Positions 28,058 through 38,032 are shown, numbered from the stretch's first letter. The stretch is 64,000 nucleotides of DNA from Yamadazyma tenuis (GCF_029203305.1 NC_089466.1:806001-870000); one strand, 5' to 3'. Program-made: numbers and translations. The notes: generated by a model from the letters alone, not told the origin.

Positions 28058-28453
28058 ATGGGAGGTAGAATCAACGGGTTTTTGGCAGGCGCCCTTTTCA
28101 CGTCCGCGTTCGTGTACTATACCGGCGAGTACATAAAGAAGGACCTGCAGTTTGTATCTCGACAGTTGAGAATATCCGAAACCATCATCAATGAAGGAAT
28201 CATCCAAGGCAAACAATTGACGAGTCCAATAGCACCTGCTGCCCCCAGAGGCACCACCACCGGTAATGCTGGAAAGGTGGAAAGTGCCAAGGATATCTGG
28301 AACCAGGAAATCATCAACGCCGCCAATTGGTTGTACAGTATAAATTATTACAAAGGCTTGGAAAATCTCGACTACTGGGCAAATAAGTTGTCAGGTAAAT
28401 TGACTGATGCAGTCAGTAACAAGCTCTTGGACGAATCCCGTGAAAAAAAATAG
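28058..28453 (+). CDS. MIC12: MICOS complex subunit Mic12 (Aim5)
   Basis: Encodes 131 residues. An N-terminal membrane segment (INGFLAGALFTSAFVYYTGEY, in part) is followed by a short linker. The conserved Mic12 signature KDIWNQEIINAANWLYS lies near residues 79-95 and corresponds to yeast KDIWNEQIRNSVDWIYS. Mic12 joins the two MICOS modules at cristae junctions of the inner mitochondrial membrane. The ATG at 28058 is the first in frame. The C-terminal 25 residues after the signature extend beyond yeast Mic12 (106 residues). It is convergent with TSC10, with 44 bp between stops. Confidence 0.87.
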   Translation: MGGRINGFLAGALFTSAFVYYTGEYIKKDLQFVSRQLRISETIINEGIIQGKQLTSPIAPAAPRGTTTGNAGKVESAKDIWNQEIINAANWLYSINYYKGLENLDYWANKLSGKLTDAVSNKLLDESREKK

Positions 28454-28497
28454 ACACAAATCCCATAACTAACATACATAAATACACAATTTGATTC

Positions 28498-29439
28498 TTA
28501 CTTTCTCTTTTTGTCCTGTTCCCTAAAGAAACTGCTTATATCGCTATCGATAAACAACGACACTATTGGAGCCACCATCAGGAAAACCAAACTAATAATG
28601 ATCTGGAAGAATGCCAATACACGAGGGTGGGCACCCAAAGAGGCAGACCCAAGAACCCATCCGATCAAGTCGGTGTATACAATATCATATCCTCTATCAA
28701 GAGAAGTCAAAATGCCCTGAGCGCATTTATCAACCGCAATAGGAGTGCTGGCACCTTCTATCTTTTTGGTGATGACGGGCTTTGTCTTCTCTTCTTCTTC
28801 GAACCCTTCGCTCTGGAAGTTTCCAGGAAGAACACACGACACGCGATAATTGAAAGGACTAAGTTCTTGACGTAATGTGAGCGATAAGCTCATCAACGCA
28901 CTTTTCAAAGGTGCGTATTGAGAGTACCCAATTAATGGGTATACGGCAGCAGCAGACGAAAAGATGATGATGTGTCTCTTCTTGTAGGCAGAGCGTTCTA
29001 GAGTCTCGTTGGATTTGATCACCTGTTTGACCCCTGCATGAACAGGGTATAAGGTGGATAAGTAGTCAGTTTGTACACCTTTGGATAATTCTGCTTGAGT
29101 CAAGTCCGGGAAGAGTTTACAAATAGCTCCTCCCACACACGAAAAGAAGTAGTCTGGGTCCCTTTTATCAGACGCAAGCGTCTTCCACATGTTGACACAC
29201 TGGTCGTAATCACATACATCAACAGCTAGATATGTGATTGTCACAGTGTCCTTTTTACCGTGTTTCTTCACTATGGCTTCAACCTGCTCACTAAGTTTAT
29301 TGGCTCTTCTGGAAACCAACACCACCGAGCAATTTTTTTCATACAATTGAGCTGCCAATTCGGAACCAAGGCCTTGAGAGGCTCCAGTTATAAGGGCAAG
29401 CTTGTTTTCCAAAGGGAGATGTGTTTTTGTAAACCACAT
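28498..29439 (-). CDS. TSC10: 3-ketodihydrosphingosine reductase
   Basis: Encodes 313 residues of a short-chain dehydrogenase that reduces 3-ketosphinganine to dihydrosphingosine with NADPH, the second step of sphingolipid synthesis, at the ER. The cofactor motif TGASQGLG lies at residues 18-25. The catalytic Ser is in IIIFSSAAAVYPL and the YxxxK pair is Tyr175 and Lys179 (YAPLK). A hydrophobic C-terminal region (about 275-300) anchors the protein, and a basic KKRK tail could hold it in the ER. The ATG at 29439 replaces an upstream TTG in the same frame. Confidence 0.93.
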   Translation of the reverse strand: MWFTKTHLPLENKLALITGASQGLGSELAAQLYEKNCSVVLVSRRANKLSEQVEAIVKKHGKKDTVTITYLAVDVCDYDQCVNMWKTLASDKRDPDYFFSCVGGAICKLFPDLTQAELSKGVQTDYLSTLYPVHAGVKQVIKSNETLERSAYKKRHIIIFSSAAAVYPLIGYSQYAPLKSALMSLSLTLRQELSPFNYRVSCVLPGNFQSEGFEEEEKTKPVITKKIEGASTPIAVDKCAQGILTSLDRGYDIVYTDLIGWVLGSASLGAHPRVLAFFQIIISLVFLMVAPIVSLFIDSDISSFFREQDKKRK

Positions 29440-29550
29440 TGTCAAGGCTGTTAGATACAAATGAAAAATTCAAGAACGCGACTTGAATCATCTAAGCGAC
29501 TTGAGTCGTTTATTACTATGTACACATAAATGACGGATGAGCATGCCACT

Positions 29551-30285
29551 CTAAGCAGTAGCAAATGGTGATTTGGGAAGCTCCACCAGGGCACTAGCAG
29601 CGGGTCTGGGCTTAGTCTGGAACTTTTTCGATACGGTTCTGTCTCTGGAGAATGGCCTTGGGACGTTTTTGAGGTTTTCCTGGATTTCAGCATCTTCAAC
29701 TTGTTCAGTCTCGGGGTTATATTTGAAGAATTCGACTTTGGCAGTTTCTACTGCTTTGGCGAAAACAACTTCTCCATCGTTACGGAAAGTAGTCAACTTC
29801 CTGATCTCATTGGCAGTCAAACTATCGAGTTCCAATCCTTGTAATTGTAATCTAGCGGCGATTTTGGCATAGTACCAGAACTTGACTTCCAAGTTGGAAT
29901 CCACCAATTCCAACACGGACATAGGAGCCTTGTCTTCACCTAATCTTGGTTCCAATTTTATTATACGGGTGAACCCATGACTTCTATTAGGATATCTTTG
30001 AGCCAATTCGTTCAACACCTTTGGGCCTACATCTGTCATATCTGGAGGCTGCAAGTACCTCAAGTTCTTGTTATTCTTTAATTTATACTGTAATGGTTGT
30101 TCTAACATAGACTGGTTTTCGTTCAAGGTTCTTGATAAAAATCTTTCAACTTTGCTTTGGGCTCTCTTGGCCTTAGCGCGGGTTGTGACGATGGATTCAT
30201 GGCGTATCAAGTTGGCTGTTATGTTTTTATCCATCAGCTTCACGTGACGGGCCACGTTAACTTGATACTTTTGAAGAGAAGGCAT
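29551..30285 (-). CDS. MRPL8: Mitochondrial large-subunit ribosomal protein bL17m
   Basis: Encodes 244 residues. The N-terminal 120 residues are the bL17 fold (VKLMDKNITANLIRHESIVT, then RAKAKRAQSKVERFL), with the usual yeast C-terminal extension (yeast Mrpl8 has 238 residues). The frame is open upstream to 30492, but the ATG at 30285 starts exactly where similarity begins and leaves a normal promoter before the tRNA gene. Confidence 0.92.
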   Translation of the reverse strand: MPSLQKYQVNVARHVKLMDKNITANLIRHESIVTTRAKAKRAQSKVERFLSRTLNENQSMLEQPLQYKLKNNKNLRYLQPPDMTDVGPKVLNELAQRYPNRSHGFTRIIKLEPRLGEDKAPMSVLELVDSNLEVKFWYYAKIAARLQLQGLELDSLTANEIRKLTTFRNDGEVVFAKAVETAKVEFFKYNPETEQVEDAEIQENLKNVPRPFSRDRTVSKKFQTKPRPAASALVELPKSPFATA

Positions 30286-30545
30286 GGTTTGTGGGTTGGA
30301 CTTGAAAAATTTTTTTAGTGTATTCGCACTCGATTGAGTGAAAGGTGAGCAAGAGATAGATTCTGAAAACAAGGTGATTACTGACGAGAGATATGTGTCA
30401 CGGGGTAAACATGTAGCTTTAAGTAATAGAAGCAAGTATAAATGGTTTATGTGCCAAAATTTCTTGAAATAATCACCCCTTATCCATCCCAAGGGCTAAG
30501 TCCTTTCTGGCCAACAAGCCCAGCGACTTTTTTTAGCAAACATAC

Positions 30546-30619
30546 GACTCCGTGGCCAAGCTGGCTAAGGCGTAAGACTGTTAATCTTGAGATCGTGAGT
30601 TCAATCCTCACCGGGGTCG
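30546..30619 (+). tRNA. tRNA-Asn (anticodon GUU), no intron
   Basis: 74 bases fold as a standard tRNA. The 7-bp acceptor stem is GACTCCG with CGGGGTC and a G discriminator. The anticodon loop CTGTTAA between AAGA and TCTT gives anticodon GTT. The A box TGGCCAAGCTGG is at 30553-30564 and the B box GTTCAATCC at 30599-30607. The sequence is close to budding-yeast tRNA-Asn. CCA is not encoded, as expected. Confidence 0.96.
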
Positions 30620-30629
30620 TTTATTTTTT
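30620..30629 (+). terminator. RNA polymerase III terminator of the tRNA-Asn gene
   Basis: A T-rich tract begins right after the tRNA, with an uninterrupted run of six T at 30624-30629, which is enough for polymerase III termination. Confidence 0.85.
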
Positions 30630-30842
30630 CCTCTTGTAAGCTGCACAATTATGCACATACTCACCGGGCTGGGGAGTAGACCGCTTGGAGAAATTAAAAA
30701 ACCCGATGAGAAGCACCAAAAACAAGTTCACTTCCCACAGAACTACAAACACATAAATATCATGTGGGCCACGCAGAGCCTATGTATACTTCACCTACAC
30801 AAACCACACTAGTAAATTAGACAGTCTTAACCCTTCTATTCT

Positions 30843-31055
<213 letters not shown>

Positions 31056-31178
31056 TCAGAATTTTACTGAGCGCGAGCACAGGAATCTCAAAAGCTCCTC
31101 CTGCGGTTGACTACCATTTCTTGACACAGGCAGTTTTATAGTGGCTGTGCAATACAAACAAACGAAACACATATCATC

Positions 31179-33338
31179 ATGGGTCTTCTCACGGTAGACG
31201 ATAAGGAGAAGATCAAAAGAGTCATTCCTAAGGCCAGCAATAAGGTAATTGATGCTACTGTTGCTAGATTATATATCGCATACCCAGATCCTACCGAATG
31301 GAAATACACCGATTTATACGGTGCCATTGTGCTAGTCGATGATCTCGTCGGACACACGTTTTTTCTCAAGCTCGTAGACATCGAGGGTCATCGAGGCGTC
31401 GTTTGGGATCAGGAATTGTATGTCGATTTAGACTATAATCAGGATAGAAAGTTCTTTCATACGTTTGAGATCGAAGAGTGCTACGTGGGGCTTTTATTCG
31501 AAGATACCACCGAAGCCAGCCATTTCCACAAGCGAGTTACTACGCGCCACAAGCACGCTTCAAAGCAGACCGCTAACAATAAGAATGCTGTGGCATTGAA
31601 GAAGAAGAGTGATAGCGCCAAGGGTCCTCATGCACCGGGACCCAGAGGTGAATTTGTCGACGTGAACACGGCCCAGCGCTCCCGCAGAGCCAAGGGAGTC
31701 CTATACTACGATGATCTCCCACCTCCAGAATGGAGGTCATTGTACTCGGAGTTGGCAGCAGCTGGTATTACTGAAGACATGATAGCTGATAACAGGGAGT
31801 TTATCAAAGAGTATATCGCCAAACAAGGCGGTCCTTTGGTGGGACTTGAACCCCCAGTGCCTAGAAAGACTCTTCAGAGGTCGAATACTACTGCCACTGT
31901 AGCTTCTGATGATTTTGAGGTTCCTACGACTCCAGTCTCCTCTTCTCACAAACCCAAAAAGGCCCCACCGCCCCCACCTCCGCCACAAGCGCCTGTAGCT
32001 GCCTTGTCTCCATCTCCAGCTGCCTCATCCGATAACCTTGCGCCTTCGTCGTCCGAGAATTCGGTGGGTGAAACTCCGACTCCTGAACGTCTGTCTCCTG
32101 CCCCAGCAACACCAGCTCCGGCCACTCGACAATTCAGACTTCCGCCTGCAAATGTGGTTGCCCCTCCTGTATCACATACAAGCGTAGCACCACCTGTCAG
32201 AGACACTCAGTTTAATGCTGTTCCTGCTCCACAAACTGGTTACGGCCAATATGGGGCACATGCCCATCATGCGGTACCTCCTGCCCCACAGCAAGGTAGA
32301 CCGATGCCACCGCTACCACCGTCCCGAGGAAATGCTCCGCCACCACCACTCTCACGTGGGAACGTTCCACCTCCTCCTCCAAGAGCACAGGGACAACCCC
32401 TTGTTCCATCTCGTACTGGTCCGGTCCCAGCACCTCCACCCAGGGCAGGAGGAGGTCCTCCACCTCCTCCCCCACCACGGGCAGCTAGAGGTGCGGCTCC
32501 ACCACCACCTCCTCCAAGAACAAGTTCTCTACCACAACAGCACACAGTACCTGCGTTGCAACAGACTCCTACGTATCAGCGGCCGCAGCCACCACAAACT
32601 CTGGTGTACCAGCAACCACAAACACCAGCGTACCAGCAACCACAAACACCAGCGTACCAGCAACCACAAACACCAGCGTACCTGCAACCACAACCTCTGG
32701 TGTACCAGCAACCACAAACACCAGCGTACCAGCAACCACAAACACCAGCGTACCAGCAACCACAGCAACAGAACTACACGCCTATTCCTCCTCCGCCTCC
32801 CCCACAGGCTCCCCAAGTGTACCAGCCTGCTCAAATCACCCCAGCGCCTCCAGCACCACCATTACCACCAGCTAACAACAATGCACCTCCAGCACCTCCG
32901 TTACCACCAGCTAACAACAATGCACCTCCAGCACCCCCACTACCAGTGTCTAATAATGCACCACCTCCCCCACCTCCTCCACCTCTCCCACCAACTACGT
33001 CAGCAACAGCTACCGGTGCCCCACCACCTCCTCCACCTCCACCGCCAACTGATATGTCGAATGCTCCTCCCCTTCCCTCGGTTGATCCCAGCAGAGACGC
33101 TCTCCTTGCTTCCATCAGAGGTGCAGGTGGTATAGGGGCTCTCAAAAAAGTCGATAAGTCGCAGCTTGAGAAACCAACCGTTCTACTACAAGAAGCAAGA
33201 GGTGAGGCACCACCAGCTCCAGCAGGAGGTCCACCTGGAGGCCCTGCTTCATTTGCAGACGCTATCCAAAACGCATTGAACCAAAGGAAGTCCAAGGTTG
33301 CCCGAAGTGACGATGAAGACGATGGTGAAGAGTGGTGA
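31179..33338 (+). CDS. LAS17: WASP-family actin nucleation promoting factor
   Basis: Encodes 719 residues of the fungal WASP (Las17; Wal1 in Candida), which activates Arp2/3 at endocytic sites. The N-terminal WH1/EVH1 domain spans about residues 1-125 (WKYTDLYGAIVLVDD; FFHTFEIEECYVGLLFED). A basic, Ser-rich linker and a CRIB-free proline-rich region (about 250-630) follow, with many SH3-binding PPPPP runs. A WH2 actin-binding motif at about 637-655 (SRDALLASIRGAGGIGALKKV region) precedes an acidic tail ending DDGEEW for Arp2/3. A tandem repeat of eight-residue units lies inside the proline-rich part. Confidence 0.95.
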   Translation: MGLLTVDDKEKIKRVIPKASNKVIDATVARLYIAYPDPTEWKYTDLYGAIVLVDDLVGHTFFLKLVDIEGHRGVVWDQELYVDLDYNQDRKFFHTFEIEECYVGLLFEDTTEASHFHKRVTTRHKHASKQTANNKNAVALKKKSDSAKGPHAPGPRGEFVDVNTAQRSRRAKGVLYYDDLPPPEWRSLYSELAAAGITEDMIADNREFIKEYIAKQGGPLVGLEPPVPRKTLQRSNTTATVASDDFEVPTTPVSSSHKPKKAPPPPPPPQAPVAALSPSPAASSDNLAPSSSENSVGETPTPERLSPAPATPAPATRQFRLPPANVVAPPVSHTSVAPPVRDTQFNAVPAPQTGYGQYGAHAHHAVPPAPQQGRPMPPLPPSRGNAPPPPLSRGNVPPPPPRAQGQPLVPSRTGPVPAPPPRAGGGPPPPPPPRAARGAAPPPPPPRTSSLPQQHTVPALQQTPTYQRPQPPQTLVYQQPQTPAYQQPQTPAYQQPQTPAYLQPQPLVYQQPQTPAYQQPQTPAYQQPQQQNYTPIPPPPPPQAPQVYQPAQITPAPPAPPLPPANNNAPPAPPLPPANNNAPPAPPLPVSNNAPPPPPPPPLPPTTSATATGAPPPPPPPPPTDMSNAPPLPSVDPSRDALLASIRGAGGIGALKKVDKSQLEKPTVLLQEARGEAPPAPAGGPPGGPASFADAIQNALNQRKSKVARSDDEDDGEEW
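32590..32772 (+). repeat. In-frame 24-bp tandem repeat in LAS17
   Basis: About seven copies of a 24-bp unit encode variants of YQQPQTPA (two copies read QPLV or QTLV). All copies are in frame, so length variation would add or remove eight residues from the proline-rich region. Near-identity of copies suggests recent expansion. Confidence 0.9.
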
Positions 33339-33395
33339 TATTTACTATAGGCCTTAAATAGACAAAATCAAATTCGCGATGCCACTAAATAACTC

Positions 33396-34451
33396 ATGAC
33401 TACTGTTTCTAGAAAAGAGCTAAAACAGCTCTTGAAATCGTTTCACGAGGCTCTTGAGTACTGGGCCAAGAGTCTCGAGACCAAAAAGAGTATGGAGGAG
33501 ATCAAACTGGCCCAAGTCCTGGATCCGTTGGATGAATTAACCAAACTTTCAAAGCTCATTAAGGCTCATGTCACTAAGGTGGGAATCATCTTCAAACCAG
33601 ATATCTTGCAAAAACAAGTTGAAAGTTCTTACAATACTCTCCAGAAACTCAGTGAGTCCAACGTGTTGTTGATTTCTCTCGCGGCTCAGTTGGATCCAAA
33701 TCAACTTTCCCGTATCTTTTACGATGAGATTATCGACAGGATCAAACAGATTCTCTTGTCAAATACATATCTCGTTCAGCAGCTAATGATCATAGAGAAG
33801 ACCATCGAGGCGAACGACGATGGTGAACAGGTCCCGGTATCACCACTTGAAGAAACAGACGGAAGGTTGGTGTCTGTTGGTAAGATATGGTCCTGTTGCG
33901 ATGGGCTTGCAAAGGTTGTGGCAGACGGCAAAATTGGAGTATTAAACTCAAAATTCAGACAGAGTATTGACTTGATAGAGGACGGACTCGAAGACTTTGC
34001 CGAATGGGTAGAGAACCCCGAAGCGTTTGATGATGAGGATCCCTTTGGGTTTACTGACGATGAAGAGTCGGATGAAGATGATGGTGCAACCCCTCCTGAA
34101 ACTGATGAAAACAAACAAGAACTCAAGGATTACGGAAAGCTTTGGCTTGCACGATTCAAGTTGGTTAGGCTCTTATTGACGTCCATTTCCAAGTCGTTGC
34201 CCTCTGTAACTTCTGGTGATACCATAAATATCATCTACCAAGCGCAGAAGGCCATTGTTTCTAATGTTGATAAGCTAATTGTCGACTTGATGATGAGTTC
34301 TCGAATAGATGCAGATACTGAATCATACGCAGGTGAAATCACCAGAAACTGCCGAAACCTTATCAAGGTGGTGAGGGATGTGAACAAATCCAACGAGGCC
34401 AAAGTCAAATGGTGTGACACCTGGGACACCAAATTCAACAAACCTACATAG
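33396..34451 (+). CDS. GCIP/CCNDBP1-like (cyclin-D-interacting) family protein
   Basis: Encodes 351 residues, all-helical. The middle carries VGKIWSCCDGLAKVV and the following FRQSIDLIEDGLEDFAEW, a pattern like the W..CD.......L..(L/I)....DA(L/I)EE(F/M) block of the GCIP family. An acidic FGFTDDEESDEDD insert and a second helical half follow, as in fungal members. Animal members bind cyclin D1 and helix-loop-helix proteins; the fungal role is not known to me. There is no membrane segment or catalytic motif. Only 57 bp separate its ATG from the LAS17 stop on the same strand. Confidence 0.8.
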   Translation: MTTVSRKELKQLLKSFHEALEYWAKSLETKKSMEEIKLAQVLDPLDELTKLSKLIKAHVTKVGIIFKPDILQKQVESSYNTLQKLSESNVLLISLAAQLDPNQLSRIFYDEIIDRIKQILLSNTYLVQQLMIIEKTIEANDDGEQVPVSPLEETDGRLVSVGKIWSCCDGLAKVVADGKIGVLNSKFRQSIDLIEDGLEDFAEWVENPEAFDDEDPFGFTDDEESDEDDGATPPETDENKQELKDYGKLWLARFKLVRLLLTSISKSLPSVTSGDTINIIYQAQKAIVSNVDKLIVDLMMSSRIDADTESYAGEITRNCRNLIKVVRDVNKSNEAKVKWCDTWDTKFNKPT

Positions 34452-34520
34452 TTACAGGATTATTAAGAAGACATGTATCGAACTATAGAATCTGGTTTAC
34501 ATCTTCAGGTCCCGGGATAG

Positions 34521-35390
34521 TTATTCAGACAACCCCAAATACTTTATATGGTGCTTAGCGTGGTCCTCGACAAACGAACTAATAAAAAAATACGAATGGT
34601 CGTAGCCTTCTACTACATTCAATAAGACCTTTCCCTTGTAGTTCGAGTCCTTTGCAGCAGCCACCAAGTTTTCTGGTTGCAATTGGTGATCTCTGAAGTA
34701 GAATGGGTCCGCAGCACCTTGGTGAATTAAAATATCCGGTTGGTTGGCACCAGCATATTTCTTGATCAAGTGACTGGGGTCATATTCCTCCCATTTGGAC
34801 TTGTCGGAACCAAGGTAGTTTCCAAAGTTCTTTTCACCCCATGGACAGCTCAGAGGATTAGAAATTGGTGCAAATGCACTCACCGATTTGTACTGTCCAG
34901 GATTCTTGAAGAAACCCGCCAAAGCTCCGTAGCCTCCCATTGAGTGGCCAGTGATGGAGATATTGGAGAAGTCCAACGCCGAAAAGTGCTTTTCAAGTTC
35001 AGTCAACAATTCCTTGTGTACATATGAGTACATGTTGTAATTTTTCAGCCATTTGTCCTCTGTAGCATCAACATAGAATCCAGCCCCAGTTCCAAAATCC
35101 CAGGAGTCATCTTCCCCTTCGATGTTGGCACCACGAGGAGAAGTGTCTGGGAATACCACTGCGAAACCGTACTTACCAGCAAAGTACTGTAAAAATGACT
35201 TCTCGGTGGCATTATTTGGGGTGCAAGTTAAGCCTGAAAGATACAACAACACAGGGATCTTGGTTTTTGGAGACGAACCAGGAACGTAGACGTTCACGTC
35301 CATCTTTGTATTTGTCGATGTAGACTCATGGGACAACTTGTATAACTTTCCTCCAAACTGGGAGATTTCTGCTTCGACTTTAAAGGACAT
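34521..35390 (-). CDS. S-formylglutathione hydrolase (esterase D)
   Basis: Encodes 289 residues of the alpha/beta hydrolase that releases formate and glutathione from S-formylglutathione in formaldehyde detoxification (yeast YJL068C). The oxyanion region YLSGLTCTPNN and the nucleophile elbow GHSMGGYG (Ser150), Asp228 (GAADPFYF) and His265 (GYDHSYFF) form the expected triad. Cytosolic: no signal peptide. It is convergent with the GCIP-like gene, with 69 bp between stops. Confidence 0.94.
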   Translation of the reverse strand: MSFKVEAEISQFGGKLYKLSHESTSTNTKMDVNVYVPGSSPKTKIPVLLYLSGLTCTPNNATEKSFLQYFAGKYGFAVVFPDTSPRGANIEGEDDSWDFGTGAGFYVDATEDKWLKNYNMYSYVHKELLTELEKHFSALDFSNISITGHSMGGYGALAGFFKNPGQYKSVSAFAPISNPLSCPWGEKNFGNYLGSDKSKWEEYDPSHLIKKYAGANQPDILIHQGAADPFYFRDHQLQPENLVAAAKDSNYKGKVLLNVVEGYDHSYFFISSFVEDHAKHHIKYLGLSE

Positions 35391-35646
35391 GTTCAGGTAA
35401 TATTATTGGTTTGAAATCGCACCGCTTTATAAATGCGATTGCGATATTAATTTCGGGAACATTAACCTTAAATTGGAAATTGAATCCTCTAGGGTGCAAA
35501 TACTATCACAGAACTATTGAAGAAGAATTGTGTGTTTTGCACAACAAGGTATTTGATGGAGCTGACACAATACAATATTTGAAGTAATAATTCTAAAAAT
35601 TGTCAGATTAAGCATATATTAATAATATAAGTAAATTCCCCATTCT

Positions 35647-37251
35647 TTACAAGGAACTATGTCCTCTCGGCTCGTATGGGAAAAAGAACACCAAAACACC
35701 TGAGGCAAGAAACAAAGCCCCACTGACGAAAATTGGGGCCGAGGTAGTCAAATCGGCATAGATGGCAATAATGGGTGCAAAAACACCTAATATCCGATTG
35801 GCACTTGCAGCCAAACCAACTCCAGTTCCCCTGATTTTCGCAGGAAACACTTCAGGTGTATAAGCATACAAAACCCCATACATGATGTTGGAGACAAAGC
35901 TGAAAGCACAATTCCATCCCAAATTGGCGTTACTGGTTTTGGCGGTGGTGGATGCAAATAAGAACACCCCGGTAAGTAACAAAGACACAATTAATGTGCC
36001 CTTTCTGCCGATTTTGGTCTCGACGCTGAACCCAGCCACGATGGATCCGGGGATACCAATCACCGACACAATCAATGAGTTTCGGTATGTATCATGGACA
36101 CTCAATGGCTTATTAGCATCCCCCCTGGTCTGAAGGTAGTAGGGTAAAAATGCATTATATAAGGGAAACGCCAACCCGATAATAGCCCAGGTGAAAATCA
36201 CAAGGGCTGACGATATGGCAATCTTCCTAGAGTGAAAACAGTTACGCAAATGTTCAAGATTGAATTTTTGCACCTTTTCCTTAACCAAGTGATTCTTTGT
36301 GGTTGACTCTTCCGGGTATTTCTCATCTACTTTTTGCAACTGATCAAGCGTGAGAGATACCTCTGTACCATTAATCTTAGCAATCTTCTGGAGAGTGTCG
36401 ATGGCCAAGTCATCTCTTCCACGGGCCACATAGAACCTTGGAGACTCGAACACCCGGAAGCTGAATCGGGCAATGAAAAACAATAAAGTCAATCCACCCA
36501 TTGTGAACAAAAAGTATCTCCAACCCTTATTATCAGCCTTTAAGCACACCTTCGAGTCTGTGGAGCATGAGAAGTTGGCTATCAATCCCCACGATATCAA
36601 GTTGGCAACAAGCTGCCCAAGAGCCCACCAACCTGACATCACCGTAAGAAGCCATTGATGAGTACTGGGGAGTGCCTCGAGAAACAATGCCGAATCTACC
36701 GGAAGGTTCCCACCAACTCCAACCGACCACAAAGACACAAACACTCCCAACGCCCCAAAGTTTGGGGCCGATCCTGCTACAACAGCCCACACTCCCGTGA
36801 TCAAAAATGTCAAATTAAATGCCCATCTTCTCCCGATAATATCGGCTGAGAGTGACCAAAAGGCTGCTCCCACCAATAACCCGAGATTCTGAGCCAACGT
36901 CAAGTAGGGACCTTTCCCAGTGGGTGGATGAACTCCGTCTGTTTCTGTGAGCACCGGTATGATTAAACTGGTGACTATAGGCCAAGCATTATCAGCAAAC
37001 CATCCAAAGCCTGCGACAAAGAAGAGCCCGTATTGGTAACGGCCAAAGCCAATTTCGTCCATTGCCTTCGATAACAAGGCGGTTTTTATAAGATAATTGT
37101 GACTAAAGTCCGTGGCATCGAACATCAACGAGTCTTCAATCGACAGAATGTCTTCAGTGACCTCGATGGAGGCGCCATTTTTTATGCTTGGGACAGACCC
37201 CAGCGAATGGGTTACATTGCCGGTCGGTTCAGTTTCATAAGATGAAGTCAT
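35647..37251 (-). CDS. Major facilitator transporter of the SV2/SVOP-like branch
   Basis: Encodes 534 residues with about twelve membrane segments. After a hydrophilic N-terminus (about 65 residues) comes MDEIGFGRYQYGLFFVAGFGWFADNAW, the start pattern of SV2/SVOP-like carriers. The MFS signature between helices 2 and 3 reads ADIIGRRWAF, and the second-half counterpart is ETKIGRKGTL. VFESPRFYVARGR and the late YTPEVFPAKIRGTGVGLA block also fit the sugar-porter-like fold. Substrate cannot be deduced; fungal relatives are annotated for sugars, phosphate or organic acids. A 256-bp AT-rich gap separates it from the esterase gene. Confidence 0.88.
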   Translation of the reverse strand: MTSSYETEPTGNVTHSLGSVPSIKNGASIEVTEDILSIEDSLMFDATDFSHNYLIKTALLSKAMDEIGFGRYQYGLFFVAGFGWFADNAWPIVTSLIIPVLTETDGVHPPTGKGPYLTLAQNLGLLVGAAFWSLSADIIGRRWAFNLTFLITGVWAVVAGSAPNFGALGVFVSLWSVGVGGNLPVDSALFLEALPSTHQWLLTVMSGWWALGQLVANLISWGLIANFSCSTDSKVCLKADNKGWRYFLFTMGGLTLLFFIARFSFRVFESPRFYVARGRDDLAIDTLQKIAKINGTEVSLTLDQLQKVDEKYPEESTTKNHLVKEKVQKFNLEHLRNCFHSRKIAISSALVIFTWAIIGLAFPLYNAFLPYYLQTRGDANKPLSVHDTYRNSLIVSVIGIPGSIVAGFSVETKIGRKGTLIVSLLLTGVFLFASTTAKTSNANLGWNCAFSFVSNIMYGVLYAYTPEVFPAKIRGTGVGLAASANRILGVFAPIIAIYADLTTSAPIFVSGALFLASGVLVFFFPYEPRGHSSL

Positions 37252-37384
37252 TGTTAGTTAGTCACACTGTATGCCATTTCTCATTTAGCCTAATACTTAG
37301 CTGCTTTTATATGCTTATTATCAGGGTCCAGCAATGATTGCGAATATTTAACAAAAAATTATGCAAGCCTCAAAAATATATCTA

Positions 37385-38032
37385 TTACGAATTGTACAGT
37401 CCAAAACTAATTAAACTTTCTGCCACATTCAATACGTATTCTTCTATTTGCCATTTTTGGTACCAACTACGAACAACTTTGACACCGTTACGATGAGCCT
37501 TACCGCCTCCACCTCTTTGAGCATAATCCTTATCTACCCACCAGCATGTTGCAAGGTTATTACCGTCTTGGTCTGGGACTCCAAAAAAGTACTTTAAAAG
37601 GCCTCCCGAGATATTGGCCTCCAAATGGGAATCTTTATCGATGTCTCCAAGAGTCGCTCGTTTCTCGGCCGATACTCTTACGTTATCAAATAACTTGGAC
37701 CTGAATGCGACTATGTACACCGAAAATGGCTGCAAAGGTTTCCCCAACCTCGCAGCGATGGCTCGCGCCTCACGAACCACATCTTCAATATTAAAGGAGT
37801 CAAAATATCCACCAGTGGCATAATCCTCACTTGTAACCTGGAATGATTGTAGTGCCAAAGCAAGGACTCGATGCTCATAGCTGAGGGTTTCTAAGTCAAG
37901 AAAGTGTTCCTTTTCTGTATACGGAGAAGACTGAATGAATCTCTGGCTGACATCAGCATCAAAGGCCAGGAACACAAAGCGATCCACTTCGATCAAGGCC
38001 GTTTTACTCATTTTTTCAAGTAACAAGGACAT
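37385..38032 (-). CDS. Conserved fungal protein of unknown function, start uncertain
   Basis: The frame is open from 38182, but its first in-frame ATG is at 38032, giving 215 residues (MSLLLEKMSKTALIEVDRF). Upstream in frame there are only a GTG at 38182 and two TAA codons just before it. The C-terminal part has a striking CWWVDKDYAQRGGGGKAHRNGV block and an amphipathic end. It may belong to the UPF0643 (PB2B2.08-like) fungal family, but I hold this loosely. With the 38032 start the promoter is the 211 bp to the phospholipase stop. If the 50 upstream codons are real, the start would be non-ATG or in another exon. Confidence 0.65.
   Translation of the reverse strand: MSLLLEKMSKTALIEVDRFVFLAFDADVSQRFIQSSPYTEKEHFLDLETLSYEHRVLALALQSFQVTSEDYATGGYFDSFNIEDVVREARAIAARLGKPLQPFSVYIVAFRSKLFDNVRVSAEKRATLGDIDKDSHLEANISGGLLKYFFGVPDQDGNNLATCWWVDKDYAQRGGGGKAHRNGVKVVRSWYQKWQIEEYVLNVAESLISFGLYNS

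Noticed and set aside
32215..33135. A 306-codon plus-strand frame and several long minus-strand frames inside LAS17
   Set aside because: These are shadows of the repetitive proline codons; LAS17 has WH1, WH2 and acidic domains in its own frame.
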